From: Paracoccus haematequi
Lineage (GTDB): Bacteria; Pseudomonadota; Alphaproteobacteria; Rhodobacterales; Rhodobacteraceae
Reading direction: 5' to 3'
Length of the DNA stretch: 64,000 bases
NCBI RefSeq assembly: GCF_900631945.1
Contig: NZ_UZWE01000024.1
Span: 1 to 64,000, forward strand
Shown: one piece after another, positions 8,566 through 17,482 of the stretch
Layout of the letters: each line of letters starts with the position of its first letter
Numbering within the stretch: the first letter of the stretch is position 1
Made by a program: the position numbers and the translations under genes
The notes under the pieces: model-generated
Databases searched by the model: none
What the model saw: only the letters and a program-made list of their open reading frames with translations
What the model was told of the DNA's origin: nothing

Positions 8566-11105
8566 TGGTGGACTGGAACGAGGTCGCGAGCATTCTGGAT
8601 CGTATCGCAGGGACGTCTGATGATACCCTGCTAGATCATGGCCAGAAGGCGAGTGTCACAGAACTAGCGTGCCGTATCCGGGCGGGCCAACGCTCGGCCC
8701 TGCTGGCTGATGAGGTGGGTATGGGCAAGACCCGCATTGCGGCGGCGCTGATCGCAGCGGTGCGGGAGGCGGGCGGGCGCAGCGCCATTGTTCTGCCCGC
8801 GGGCCTTGGGGCACAATGGCAACAGGAACTGAAACGGTTCAACGCCGACGACAAGACATTGCTGCCGCTGCGCAGCTATGATGGTTTTATCTCCGGTTTC
8901 TTGCACGATACCGATGCGGAGGGGAGCGCAAGACGGTTACACAGCCATAAGGAGTGGCTTTCGGATCGCCGCAAGCAGCGTGAGTTGCCGGAGAACGGCT
9001 GGGCCGCCGAAGAGATCATAATGATCTCTCATTCCTTCGCGAACATGCAGTTTCCCAATCGTGGAGAAGGCCCCGCTGGAGGCTGGCGCCGGGAACTCTT
9101 ACCCAACGTCGCCCGCCTGATTGGAGGCCGACGGCGCAACTTCATGCGCGAAAATTTCCATTCGGGTGAGGTGGGCTATGTATATGCCAGTCGCCGTGCG
9201 GCGCGGCACATTGCCCAAATGATTCTGGACCACGAACTGCCGCGCGATGCCATTAACGGCGATCAGAAATGGCTTTCGGCGGACGATTACAAGAACAGGA
9301 TCCTGCCGCTGATCGGCTATGGCCTGGGTCAGTTTGATCTCATAGTCGTTGACGAAGCCCACAAGGCGCGCGGCGCAGATTCAAGCCTTTCGCGCATTCT
9401 CGGCCCGGTAAGCTGGGAAGCGGATGATCCTTTTCGTCTGGGCATGACCGCAACCCCGGTCGAGCTGGACTCCAGCCAGTGGATCGACACGCTGGAGCGA
9501 CTCAATGGTCGCGATGACGATCAGGATATTACTGCGCTCGCAGAGCTGACGGAATGGATCACCGGCTATGTGGATGTTGTTCGTCGGATTCAAACCGAAG
9601 AACTGGACGAGACGCTGACCGGGGAATTCGAGACCTCCGCCCGGCAGTTCTACGCAGCATTGCGACCACACGTCCTGCGCCGGGACAAACGAAGTGACCC
9701 CGAATTCTGCGTCTTCAAAGACAGTCATGGTGATTATCGTGAGGTCACCGATATCCCGGTTTCGCCGGAGGCAGACGGTTTTACCCGTGACTGGTTGCGC
9801 CGCTTTTGTGCGGCTGAGGCGCTGTCGTTACTCCCTCAGGATGATCCGCGTGTGAAACGGGTCAGGCTCGCCGTTGCCCAGGGGTATGGGTGCGGCTTTG
9901 GAGAGGATGAGGAAGACAGCCCTTCAGGCATGACAGATGCAAACCTCGTTGGTCCGGCGGGGTTTTGGACGGAAGCTTTCACCGCTGAGAGCAACGACAT
10001 CTATAGCCACCCTGCGATCCTGGCGGCTGTGAGACAAATCGAGGCCTATACACGGGCCGGCGAGAAAGTGCTCGTCTTCGGCAGGTTCCTGACGCCGATG
10101 AATGTGCTGACCAGACTGCTGGACGCACGTGAGATGCTGCGTCGTTTGCGAGACGGACAGCACTGGCCTGCCAGTGGGATCGGGGAAAGCAATATAGCAG
10201 CCGTCATTGCGGCGATGAGGGATCCTGATCTTGCGGTGTCGGGTGGGGTCGACGAAATCGATGTGATGTTGAAAACCCGCTATCAGGAGTGGGCGAGCGA
10301 GCGCCGGGCTGAACTCGCACGGCTTCATCGGGAGTTGGAAGACCTTGCGCTGGAGGGAGGAGCTGCTGCATTTCTGTCAGAGATTCTGCGCCATGAGGAC
10401 GGCAAACAAGACCTTCAGTTCGGGGCATTGCTCGAGGCACTTGGTGGCAGGCGGGAAGTTGCGGGCGCTTCCTGGACGGGGCGGGAAATGCTCGGGCTGT
10501 TCGAAAAACTGCTCATGGAGCTTGCCGGGGATGATGAAGCAGAGAACAACGATACGCAGAAAGCCCGGCTGGATGCCTGGCTGAACGATTATTCCGGGCG
10601 CGAGGGCAACTTCGCCAGGATGATGTCAGGCGCAACCGCACCGCAAACGCGGCGTATGCTGCAATCTGCATTCAACCGGTCGTCCAGTTGGCCGATGGTG
10701 CTCCTCGCGCAATCCCGCGTCGGGCGTGAGGGCCTGAATCTGCATGAGGCCTGTCGCACAGTGATTCTACTGCACGCGGAGTGGAATCCCGGCATTGTCG
10801 AGCAGCAGATTGGGCGTGTGGATCGCAAGAACAGTCTTTGGCTTCGCGAATGGCGGAAATGGAGGGATCATGGTGATGGTCTCCCGCCCCGCATTCGGGT
10901 TCACCCTGTTGTCGTCAGTGGCACATACGACGATCACAACTGGCAGGTTCTCAAGGCGCGTTGGCTGGAACTGAGGGCGCAGTTGCATGGCGATGTCCTA
11001 CGTCCCGTTCCAGGTCGGTCAGAGGTGACAGATGACAAACGAACCTGCGCTGACCGCGTTCGGCGCGCAGTGCCGGATTTTTCGCCGGGAAAACGTGGCG
11101 GTTGA
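8565..11105 (+). CDS. SNF2/RapA-like DEAD-box helicase
   Basis: Superfamily 2 helicase of 846 residues. Motif I ADEVGMGKTRIA (about 48-59), motif II VDEAH (about 262-266), motif III GMTATPVEL (about 290), and in the second RecA domain SRVGREGLNLHEA followed by EQQIGRVDRK (motif VI, about 746). The layout resembles RapA and the DrmD/DpdE helicases. A longer in-frame reading from 8340 exists, but ATG 8565 overlaps the previous stop (TGATG) and starts a well-formed N-terminus, so I prefer it. The C-terminus ends naturally in ...VPDFSPGKRGG and overlaps the next, truncated gene. Expected role: ATP-driven DNA translocation or remodelling that feeds the nucleases. Confidence 0.8.
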   Translation: MVDWNEVASILDRIAGTSDDTLLDHGQKASVTELACRIRAGQRSALLADEVGMGKTRIAAALIAAVREAGGRSAIVLPAGLGAQWQQELKRFNADDKTLLPLRSYDGFISGFLHDTDAEGSARRLHSHKEWLSDRRKQRELPENGWAAEEIIMISHSFANMQFPNRGEGPAGGWRRELLPNVARLIGGRRRNFMRENFHSGEVGYVYASRRAARHIAQMILDHELPRDAINGDQKWLSADDYKNRILPLIGYGLGQFDLIVVDEAHKARGADSSLSRILGPVSWEADDPFRLGMTATPVELDSSQWIDTLERLNGRDDDQDITALAELTEWITGYVDVVRRIQTEELDETLTGEFETSARQFYAALRPHVLRRDKRSDPEFCVFKDSHGDYREVTDIPVSPEADGFTRDWLRRFCAAEALSLLPQDDPRVKRVRLAVAQGYGCGFGEDEEDSPSGMTDANLVGPAGFWTEAFTAESNDIYSHPAILAAVRQIEAYTRAGEKVLVFGRFLTPMNVLTRLLDAREMLRRLRDGQHWPASGIGESNIAAVIAAMRDPDLAVSGGVDEIDVMLKTRYQEWASERRAELARLHRELEDLALEGGAAAFLSEILRHEDGKQDLQFGALLEALGGRREVAGASWTGREMLGLFEKLLMELAGDDEAENNDTQKARLDAWLNDYSGREGNFARMMSGATAPQTRRMLQSAFNRSSSWPMVLLAQSRVGREGLNLHEACRTVILLHAEWNPGIVEQQIGRVDRKNSLWLREWRKWRDHGDGLPPRIRVHPVVVSGTYDDHNWQVLKARWLELRAQLHGDVLRPVPGRSEVTDDKRTCADRVRRAVPDFSPGKRGG

Positions 11106-11112
11106 GTTGTAG
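11032..11112 (+). pseudogene. First 26 codons of the next operon gene, cut off
   Basis: An ATG at 11032, inside the end of the SNF2 gene, is preceded by AGAGGTGAC at an acceptable ribosome-site distance. It reads MTNEPALTAFGAQCRIFRRE and six more residues before a stop at 11110-11112. Its amino-acid composition is protein-like and the overlapping start matches the coupling seen between the other genes. I infer that the operon once continued and was cut near 11107 by mobile DNA. The 75 bases after it are of unknown origin. Confidence 0.4.
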
Positions 11113-11186
11113 TGTAACCGATACTCACGCTGCTGTTCGGAATAGGATGGAATGAAAGCTGCTATTTTTAGCAACCATTCTCCTCG

Positions 11187-12211
11187 CTGCAAACCCACGA
11201 GATGCTGTTCGATGCCCACTGGCACGGCTTCCGGGTCTTTGGCGGCGTCCCTGGTCGGGGTATCTACGATAACATGAAGACGGCGGTAGATCGTGTCGGT
11301 CGCGGCAAGGAGCGACAGATCAACATGCGCTTCCTCGCGATGACGAACCACTATGTCTATGAGCCCGAGTTCTGCAATCCAGCGGCAGGGTGGGAGAAGG
11401 GTCAGGTCGAGAAAAACGTTCGGGATTCCCGTCATCAGATGTTGCAGGGGATGCCAGACTTCCCCGACCTCCCCGCACTGAATGCCTGGCTGGAAGAACG
11501 CTGCCTCGAGCTGTGGCGGGAGACCCCACATGGCAAACAGCCTGGCACCATCGCCGATGTCTGGGCCGAGGAGCAGGCCGAGTTGATGCCATTGCCGGTC
11601 GCATTCGATGGCTTCATCGAGATGAGCAAGCGTGTCTCGCCCACCTGCCTGATCAGCTTCGAGCGCAGCCGCTACAGTGTTCCGGCGTCATTTGCGAACC
11701 GGCCTGTAAGCCTGCGGATCTACCGGACCGTCTGGTCGTTGCGGCCGAGGGCAACATCCTGTGCGAACATACCCGCGTGATCGAACGCAGTCATAAGCTG
11801 CCACCAAGGACAATTTATGACTGGCGGCATTATCTGACTGTCGTGCAGAGAAAACCAGGCGCGCTTCGCAACGGCGCACCCTTCATGGAATTACCATCTG
11901 CGTTCAGGCAGTTGCAGGATTACATGCTGCGCAAGCCCGGCGGTGATCGCGAGATGGTCGATATCCTCGCACTTGTGCTTCACCACGACGAACAAACCGT
12001 GCTCACTGCTGTGGAGCTGTCCTTGGCCGAGGGTGTGCCAACTAAAACCCATGTGCTGAACCTGCTGCATCGGCTGGTAGATGGAAAGGTGATCGGCGGG
12101 CCACCACTGGATACGCCACAGGCATTGGCCCTGCATCGTGAACCCAAGGCTAACGTTGAGCGCTATGACGGCCTTCGCAGCCAGATCTCCGGAGGCCGTC
12201 ATGCGTCATGA
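11187..12211 (+). pseudogene. istA: istA transposase fragment, frameshifted
   Basis: Begins mid-protein at LQTHEMLFDAHWHGF, which corresponds to the middle of the IS21 integrase core. The catalytic glutamate region GWEKGQVEKNV is present, but the earlier aspartates and the DNA-binding N-terminus are gone. The reading frame changes near 11720: the first frame ends in VSLRIY and the second continues PDRLVVAAEGNILCEH with the expected C-terminal sequence to 12211. Truncated and frameshifted, hence inactive. Confidence 0.8.
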
Positions 12212-12995
12212 TCCAGCCGCTGGTGCCATCGTCATCATGCTGCGCAGCCTCAAGATGTATGGCATGGCCCAGGCCGTCACCGACCTGATCGAGCAGGGCG
12301 CGCCAGCATTTGAAGCTGCAATTCCGATGCTCTCCCAACTGCTGAAGGCCGAACTGGCCGAACGCGAAGTGCGCTCGATCGCCTATCACATGAAGTCGGC
12401 TCGCTTCCCGGCTTACAAGGACCTCTCGGCCTTCGACTTCGCCGCCAGTGAGATCAACGAAGCCACCGTCAGAACCCTGCATCGCTGCGAGTTCATGGAT
12501 GGCGCTCAGAACGTGGTGCTGATCGGCGGCCCGGGCACCGGCAAGACCCATGTTGCCATCGCCCTCGGCATCCAGGCTATCGAACATCACCGCCGAAAGG
12601 TCAGGTTCTTCTCCACCATCGAACTGGTCAACGCCCTCGAACAGGAAAAAGCCAAGGGCAAGGCAGGGCAGATTGCCGAGGGCCTGACCAAGCTCGACCT
12701 CGTGATCCTGGATGAACTTGGCTATCTGCCCTTCAGCGCTTCGGGCGGGGCACTTCTGTTCCATCTGCTGAGCAAGCTCTATGAGCGCACCAGCGTGGCG
12801 ATCACCACCAACCTCAGCTTCAGCGAATGGGCCACCGTCTTTGGTGATGCCAAGATGACCACTGCCTTGCTCGACCGCCTTACCCACCGCTGTCACATCC
12901 TGGAGACCGGAAACGACAGCTTCCGCTTCAAGGCAAGCTCAGCAGCTGCAGATAGGAAAAAGAAGGAGACACACCCGCCCTTGACCCCAGCTTGA
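12201..12995 (+). CDS. istB: IstB-like ATPase of an IS21-family element
   Basis: Intact helper ATPase of 264 residues, the usual IstB length. Walker [10 protein letters not shown] (near residue 108), Walker [12 protein letters not shown] (near 165) and sensor region [13 protein letters not shown] are all visible. The ATG at 12201 has GGAGG five bases upstream and overlaps the end of the istA remnant, the normal IS21 arrangement. In the family, IstB assembles on target DNA and activates IstA. With istA broken it has no transposase to serve in cis. Confidence 0.9.
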   Translation: MRHDPAAGAIVIMLRSLKMYGMAQAVTDLIEQGAPAFEAAIPMLSQLLKAELAEREVRSIAYHMKSARFPAYKDLSAFDFAASEINEATVRTLHRCEFMDGAQNVVLIGGPGTGKTHVAIALGIQAIEHHRRKVRFFSTIELVNALEQEKAKGKAGQIAEGLTKLDLVILDELGYLPFSASGGALLFHLLSKLYERTSVAITTNLSFSEWATVFGDAKMTTALLDRLTHRCHILETGNDSFRFKASSAAADRKKKETHPPLTPA

Positions 12996-13214
12996 AACGA
13001 AATCCATAATCAGAGGTGGCTCACTTCTCGGTGACAAAACCGGCTCAGTTCCGCGTGAGATTCAACAGTCTTCCCTCTCGCCGCAGATTCTTGCTTTTGT
13101 CGTGAGCCTTCTGGCAGCGATTCTGGTTGTCACTACAAGTCGGCTGCATGGCCATCTGACGCTCGACAGCAGCAGGGGGGTGCAGAAGCTCCATCGATAG
13201 TGCCCCGGGGCATG

Positions 13215-14515
13215 GTGTATGAGCGCCGACCCCCGGAAAGGTCAGGGTTCGATCAGGATGCCACGGCGGGCAACCTGACGTTGGGATTGTCGGTGACGCG
13301 AGCGAGCGTTTCAAGGCTCATATAGCGCCGGGCGACGGTCCATTCGTCGTTTGTCTCGAGCATCAGCGCGCCGACGAGACGAATGACTGCATCGTCGTTC
13401 GGAAAGATGCCGATCACGTCAGCGCGTCGCTTCACCTCGCGGTTCACCCGTTCCAGTGGATTTGTGCTGGCGATCTGAGCCCAGTGTTCGCGGGGGAAGG
13501 GCATGTAGGCCAGCACATCGTCACGGGAGGCGTCCATCAGGGCGCCCAGCTTCGGCTGCTTCTCACGCAATGCATCCGCGACGATATCCCACTGCTTTTC
13601 CGCCTCGGCCTTGGTTTCCTGGGCGAAGATCGTCTTCAGCATCGCCGCCATGGCGGTGCGGCTCTTGGCTGGAGCATGGGCCAAGGCGTTGCGCATCCAA
13701 TGAACCCGGCATCTCTGGTGGGTTGCGTTGAAGACCCGGCGCGCGGCGGCCCGCAGACCTTTGTGGTCGTCGGCGATTACCAGCTTCACGCCGCGCAAAC
13801 CGCGGTCGGCAAGGGATCGCAGGAACTCTATCCAGAATGCCTCGGCCTCAGAGAGGCCAGTCGCGACCCCCAGCACCTCGCGCTTGCCGTCCTCGTTGAC
13901 CCCGACGGCGATTATCACGGCGGCTGACAATCCGCCCGCCTTCGCGCACCTTCAGATAGGTCGCGTCGAGCCACAGATAGGGCCACGCGCCCTCCAACGG
14001 ACGGCTCAGGAACGCGTTCACCCGCTCGTCGATCTCGGCGCAGAGGCGGCTGACCTGGCTCTTGGACATGCCGCCCGCGCCCATGGCCTTGACCAGGTCG
14101 TCGACCGAGCGGGTTGAGACACCGTGAACATAAGCCTCTTGGATCACCGCCACCAAGGCCTTCTCGGCTGTGCGGCGTGGTTCCAGGAAGCTGGGAAAAT
14201 AGCTGCCCTTCCGGAGCTTCGGGATCTCCAGAGTGATCCGCCCGGCACGGGTGTCCCAATCGCGGTCACGGTATCCGTTGCGCTGAACCTCCCGCAGGGC
14301 CGTTCGCGCCCCCTTGGCAGCCCCGGTCCGCGCCTCAACTTCGGCTTCCATGATCCGCTCGGCCGCAAAGGCCAGCATCTCGCGCACGAGATCGCCATCA
14401 GCCTGCTTCTCAACCAGCTCGATTAGCGCCATTCTGTCATTGGTCATCGTCGTCTCCATTCCAGGTTTCAGGTCTTGCAACCCAAACCTACTCCGAAGAT
14501 CGGCGATGACCGCCA
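13215..14515 (-). mobile_element. IS256-family insertion sequence
   Basis: About 1.3 kb with one transposase region on the minus strand. Imperfect terminal inverted repeats can be seen: GAGCGCCGACCCCCGGAAAG from 13221 reading inward, and TCATCGCCGATCTTCGGAGT reading inward from about 14509. The exact ends and target duplication are not certain. On its right it abuts a glycosyltransferase gene that lacks its 5' end, so this insertion or a related deletion probably broke that gene. Confidence 0.7.
13253..14480 (-). pseudogene. IS256-family transposase, frameshifted
   Basis: Two overlapping frames together give a full-length mutator-type (IS256) transposase. The N-terminal part (13848-14480) carries the first catalytic aspartate in [10 protein letters not shown]. 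The C-terminal part (13253-13930) carries the second in KLVIADDHKGL and the glutamate in TNPLERVNREVKRR. The frames should join as REGGRIVS then [10 protein letters not shown], so a single-base change lies near 13915-13930. Family members are about 400 residues in one frame. Unless the change is a sequencing error or a programmed shift, the transposase is inactive. Confidence 0.8.
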
Positions 14516-14524
14516 GCGTTACCT

Positions 14525-15619
14525 ATGGCCGCGCGGCTCGCGCTACGCCAAAGGCTCCGCGCGCGGCCTCCTACACCACCACATGGGACACAGCCGCTCC
14601 ATCAGCGCCCGACGCCGCGGATCGGCGGGGTGACGATGTATTTCGGCGCGGTGGTCGGCGGCCTGATCCTGCCCGCAGAGGCCGCGGCCCTGTGGTGGAC
14701 GATCTGCCTTTCGGCGTTGCCCGGTTTTCTGACCGGCTTCGCCGAGGACGTCACCAAAAGCGTCAGCGTCAGGACCCGTCTGCTGGCGACCATAGTCTCC
14801 GGGCTGATCTTCTGTCTTGTCAGCGGCTATACGCTTGGCCCCCCGGGCTTGCCGGGTGTTGATCAGCTGATGGGATTCTGGCTGGTCTCTTTGCTGATCA
14901 CATCCTTTGCGATGGGTGGAATCGCAAACGCGATCAATATCATAGACGGTGTGAACGGCCTCGCATCGGGAACGGCGATCATTATCCTGAGTGGTTTTGC
15001 CCTCATCGCATGGCAGGTTCAGGACGATGCGGTTCTGGCGATCTGCCTGCTGATGATCGGGGCGATCGCCGGGTTCTTCCTGATGAATTTCCCGCTGGGC
15101 AGGATCTTCTTCGGCGACGCAGGGGCCTATGCGACCGGTTTCGTGCTGGCGGTGATCGCGGTCATTCTGCCGCTGCGCAATACCGGGCTTTCGCCGATCC
15201 TGGGGTTGCTGGCCCTGGCCTATCCGGTGATCGAGACGATGGTCTCTATTCATCGCAGGATGATCCGGCAGGGCACCCATCCGGGGCAGCCGGACCGGTT
15301 GCATCTGCACAGCCTGGTCTATCGTGACTTTGCGCGGCGCCTGGCGCGGGCAATCGGTGCGCCGCAATTGCGTAACCCGATGACGGCGCTGGTGATCTGG
15401 GTGCTGCCGCTGACCTCGACCGCCCTGCTGGTGCATTTCGCCGACAGCACGCCGGCAATCTGGCTTTGCCTTGCCTTGCTGACGCTGGTCTACCTCGCCA
15501 TTTACCGGCGTGTGGCGATGCTGGTGCCGATGCTGCGCTGGTTGCGGCGCGACCGGAGCGCGCGGCTGCGCGTGTCCGGTGCTCCGCCTGAGCGGCCTGG
15601 CCACACCGAGCAGGCCTGA
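14525..15619 (+). CDS. WecA/MraY-like glycosyl-1-phosphate transferase, 5'-truncated
   Basis: Polytopic membrane enzyme of the family that links a sugar-1-phosphate to undecaprenyl phosphate, starting lipid-linked polysaccharide synthesis at the inner membrane. Signature stretches are QRPTPRIGGV near the start, NAINIIDGVNGLASG (the Asp-rich metal/substrate loop), GRIFFGDAGAYATGF and RLHLHSLVYRD near the C-terminus, with roughly nine hydrophobic segments. Family members have about 50 more residues, including a first transmembrane helix, before the PRIGG motif. Here the coding frame meets the IS256 end near 14515. ATG 14525 or 14636 could start a shortened product, but the normal N-terminus is gone, so it is probably non-functional. 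Confidence 0.75.
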   Translation: MAARLALRQRLRARPPTPPHGTQPLHQRPTPRIGGVTMYFGAVVGGLILPAEAAALWWTICLSALPGFLTGFAEDVTKSVSVRTRLLATIVSGLIFCLVSGYTLGPPGLPGVDQLMGFWLVSLLITSFAMGGIANAINIIDGVNGLASGTAIIILSGFALIAWQVQDDAVLAICLLMIGAIAGFFLMNFPLGRIFFGDAGAYATGFVLAVIAVILPLRNTGLSPILGLLALAYPVIETMVSIHRRMIRQGTHPGQPDRLHLHSLVYRDFARRLARAIGAPQLRNPMTALVIWVLPLTSTALLVHFADSTPAIWLCLALLTLVYLAIYRRVAMLVPMLRWLRRDRSARLRVSGAPPERPGHTEQA

Positions 15620-15796
15620 GCCCCTCCCGGCCTGCCGCATGGCCCGTTAGAGCGCCTGCTTCTTATCGTCAAAGCAAATGCCACTTGGACGCGGCCGGTC
15701 CGGCCCCCGTAACATCGGGGTTGCCGGGAGATAAGATTGCTTTGCTGGCCTTCGGGCGGGCTCTCCGGCCAGGACCACAAGCAGGAGAGGACCGCG

Positions 15797-17275
15797 ATGA
15801 CCCAGGGACAGGCCCCGATTTCTGCAGCCCGGACCGAACCGGGCACGGCATATCAGGATCAGGCGGCCCGGGGGCATGTGATCGACGGCCGGATGACGCC
15901 GCCTTCGCTGCGGCTCCTGCAGGAATTTGACCCCTCACGCGGCACGCCTGGCTACCGGATCTCGGCAGGCGGAAGCGACGAGGTCGGACTGGCGGTGGCG
16001 GTGGCCAGCTCGGCCTGGCCGGCCTGGGCCGCGCTGCGCCCGATCGCGCGCGGCCGGATCCTGTCGCGCATCGCCGCCGGGCTGCGCGAAAAGGCCGAAG
16101 TCTTTGCGCTGACCGATCAGCGCGAAACCGGGCGTCCGCTGCCGGCTTGCCGGGCCGAGGTCGAGCTGGCGGCCCAGTATTTCGAATTCTATGCCGGCCT
16201 GGTGAACACGATGGGCGGCGAGGTGATCGACCTCGGAGAGGGGTATCACTCTTACATCCGCCATGAACCCTGGGGCGTGGTCGCGGTGATCACGCCGTGG
16301 AATTCGCCGCTGACGCAGCTGGCACGCGCGGTCGCCCCCGCCCTGGCGACGGGCAATGCGGTGGTGGTGAAACCGTCGGAATTCACCTCGGTCGGAACGC
16401 TTTTGCTGGCCCTGACCGCAGCCGAGGACTGGGGCCTGCCCCCGGGCCTTTTCAACGTGGTGACCGGTACCGGGGAAGAGGCCGGTGCGGCCCTTGTCGC
16501 GCATCGCGGCACAAGGATGATCTCTTTCACCGGCTCCGTCCGGGCCGGTCGCAGGATCGGAGAGGTGGCGGCCGACCGCATCGTGCCCTGCAGTCTGGAA
16601 CTGGGCGGCAAATCCGCAAACATCCTTCTGGCGGATGCCGATCTGGAGGCGGCGATCCCCGGCGTCATCCAGGGGTTCACCGCCAATGCGGGGCAGCTCT
16701 GCTCGGCCGGGACGCGCATCCTGGTCCACCGCTCCATCGAGGCAGAGGTGACCGCCCGGCTGCGCACGGCGATCGCCGCGATCCGGACCGGCCGCAGCCC
16801 CGATTGCCGCATGGGGCCGATCCTGACGCAGCCGCAATTCCGCCGGGTCTCGGGGCTGATTGAGGGCGCGCGCGGGCAGGGGGTGACGCTTTGCGAGGGA
16901 CCAGCCCCGGAGGGCGAGGGCTGGTATGTGCCGCCGACGCTGCTGCTGGGGCTCAGCAATGATCATCCGCTGGTGCGCGAAGAGATCTTCGGTCCGGTGG
17001 CGGCGCTGATTCCCTTTGACGATGAGGAAGAGGCCGTCACCATTGCCAATGACAGCGATTACGGCCTGGCGAACGGCATCTGGACCCGGGATCTGAGCCG
17101 CGCGCATCGCATCGCTTCGCGTCTGCAATCGGGGCAGGTCTTCATCAACGAGTATTTTGCCGGCGGCGTCGAGACCCCTTTCGGCGGTTACAAGCAAAGC
17201 GGTCTCGGGCGCGAAAAGGGGCGGGTCGCGCTGCATCACTACTGTCAGGTCAAGACCGTCACCGCCCGGCTCTGA
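15797..17275 (+). CDS. Aldehyde dehydrogenase family protein
   Basis: NAD(P)-dependent aldehyde dehydrogenase of 492 residues. The nucleophilic cysteine falls at residue 302 in GQLCSAGTR, the canonical number. The general-base glutamate is in LELGGKSAN, and the cofactor loop is FTGSVRAGRR preceded by TPWNSPLTQ and KPSEFTS. ATG 15797 is chosen over an upstream in-frame start because AGGAGAGG lies just ahead and the family N-terminus follows. The substrate cannot be read from the sequence. It is the first gene upstream of a CUT2-type importer, separated by a 207-base AT-rich regulatory region, so it may oxidise an aldehyde made from the imported compound. Confidence 0.85.
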   Translation: MTQGQAPISAARTEPGTAYQDQAARGHVIDGRMTPPSLRLLQEFDPSRGTPGYRISAGGSDEVGLAVAVASSAWPAWAALRPIARGRILSRIAAGLREKAEVFALTDQRETGRPLPACRAEVELAAQYFEFYAGLVNTMGGEVIDLGEGYHSYIRHEPWGVVAVITPWNSPLTQLARAVAPALATGNAVVVKPSEFTSVGTLLLALTAAEDWGLPPGLFNVVTGTGEEAGAALVAHRGTRMISFTGSVRAGRRIGEVAADRIVPCSLELGGKSANILLADADLEAAIPGVIQGFTANAGQLCSAGTRILVHRSIEAEVTARLRTAIAAIRTGRSPDCRMGPILTQPQFRRVSGLIEGARGQGVTLCEGPAPEGEGWYVPPTLLLGLSNDHPLVREEIFGPVAALIPFDDEEEAVTIANDSDYGLANGIWTRDLSRAHRIASRLQSGQVFINEYFAGGVETPFGGYKQSGLGREKGRVALHHYCQVKTVTARL

Positions 17276-17326
17276 AGCCCGGTTTTGCCGGTCCGGGCAG
17301 GTTGGAACAGCGTTCCGCATTTAAAA

Positions 17327-17351
17327 ATATCATTATATATCAATGATATAT
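17327..17351. promoter_or_regulatory. AT-rich palindromic operator candidate
   Basis: In strongly GC-rich surroundings this gap suddenly becomes AT-rich. It holds two overlapping dyads: ATATCATT-N7-AATGATAT (17327-17349) and ATATATCA-A-TGATATAT (17335-17351). It lies about 130 bases before the substrate-binding-protein gene. A repressor or activator binding site over the promoter of the importer operon is the simplest reading. The regulator is not identified; two LysR genes lie downstream. Confidence 0.5.
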
Positions 17352-17482
17352 TTAGCCATAGATTATTGGTATGGGACATATACAGAAAAGGTATTTCCGA
17401 TTTTTACCCTCTGCCCGGACTTTGCTTAAAGTCCGACGGGCAGCGGGGAGGCTGCCGGCAGATTCGTGACGAGGGAGGAATA

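Larger units (their letters stand above)
11187..13067 (+). mobile_element. IS21-family element, left part deleted
   Basis: Remnant of an IS21-family insertion sequence: the 3' half of istA, a complete istB, and a right end carrying the family's repeated terminal motif. Inverted, that end reads TGTTGAATCTCACGCGGAAC at 13048-13067; the related inner repeat CACTTCTCGGTGACAAAACC lies at 13022-13041. No matching left end is visible near 11110-11190, and istA lacks its N-terminal helix-turn-helix and first catalytic aspartates. The element therefore cannot transpose by itself. It directly follows the defence operon and probably took part in truncating it. Confidence 0.8.

Noticed and set aside
14543..15640. 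365-codon minus-strand frame opposite the WecA-like gene
   Set aside because: Gln/Arg/His-rich mirror of a membrane-protein gene with all family motifs on the plus strand.
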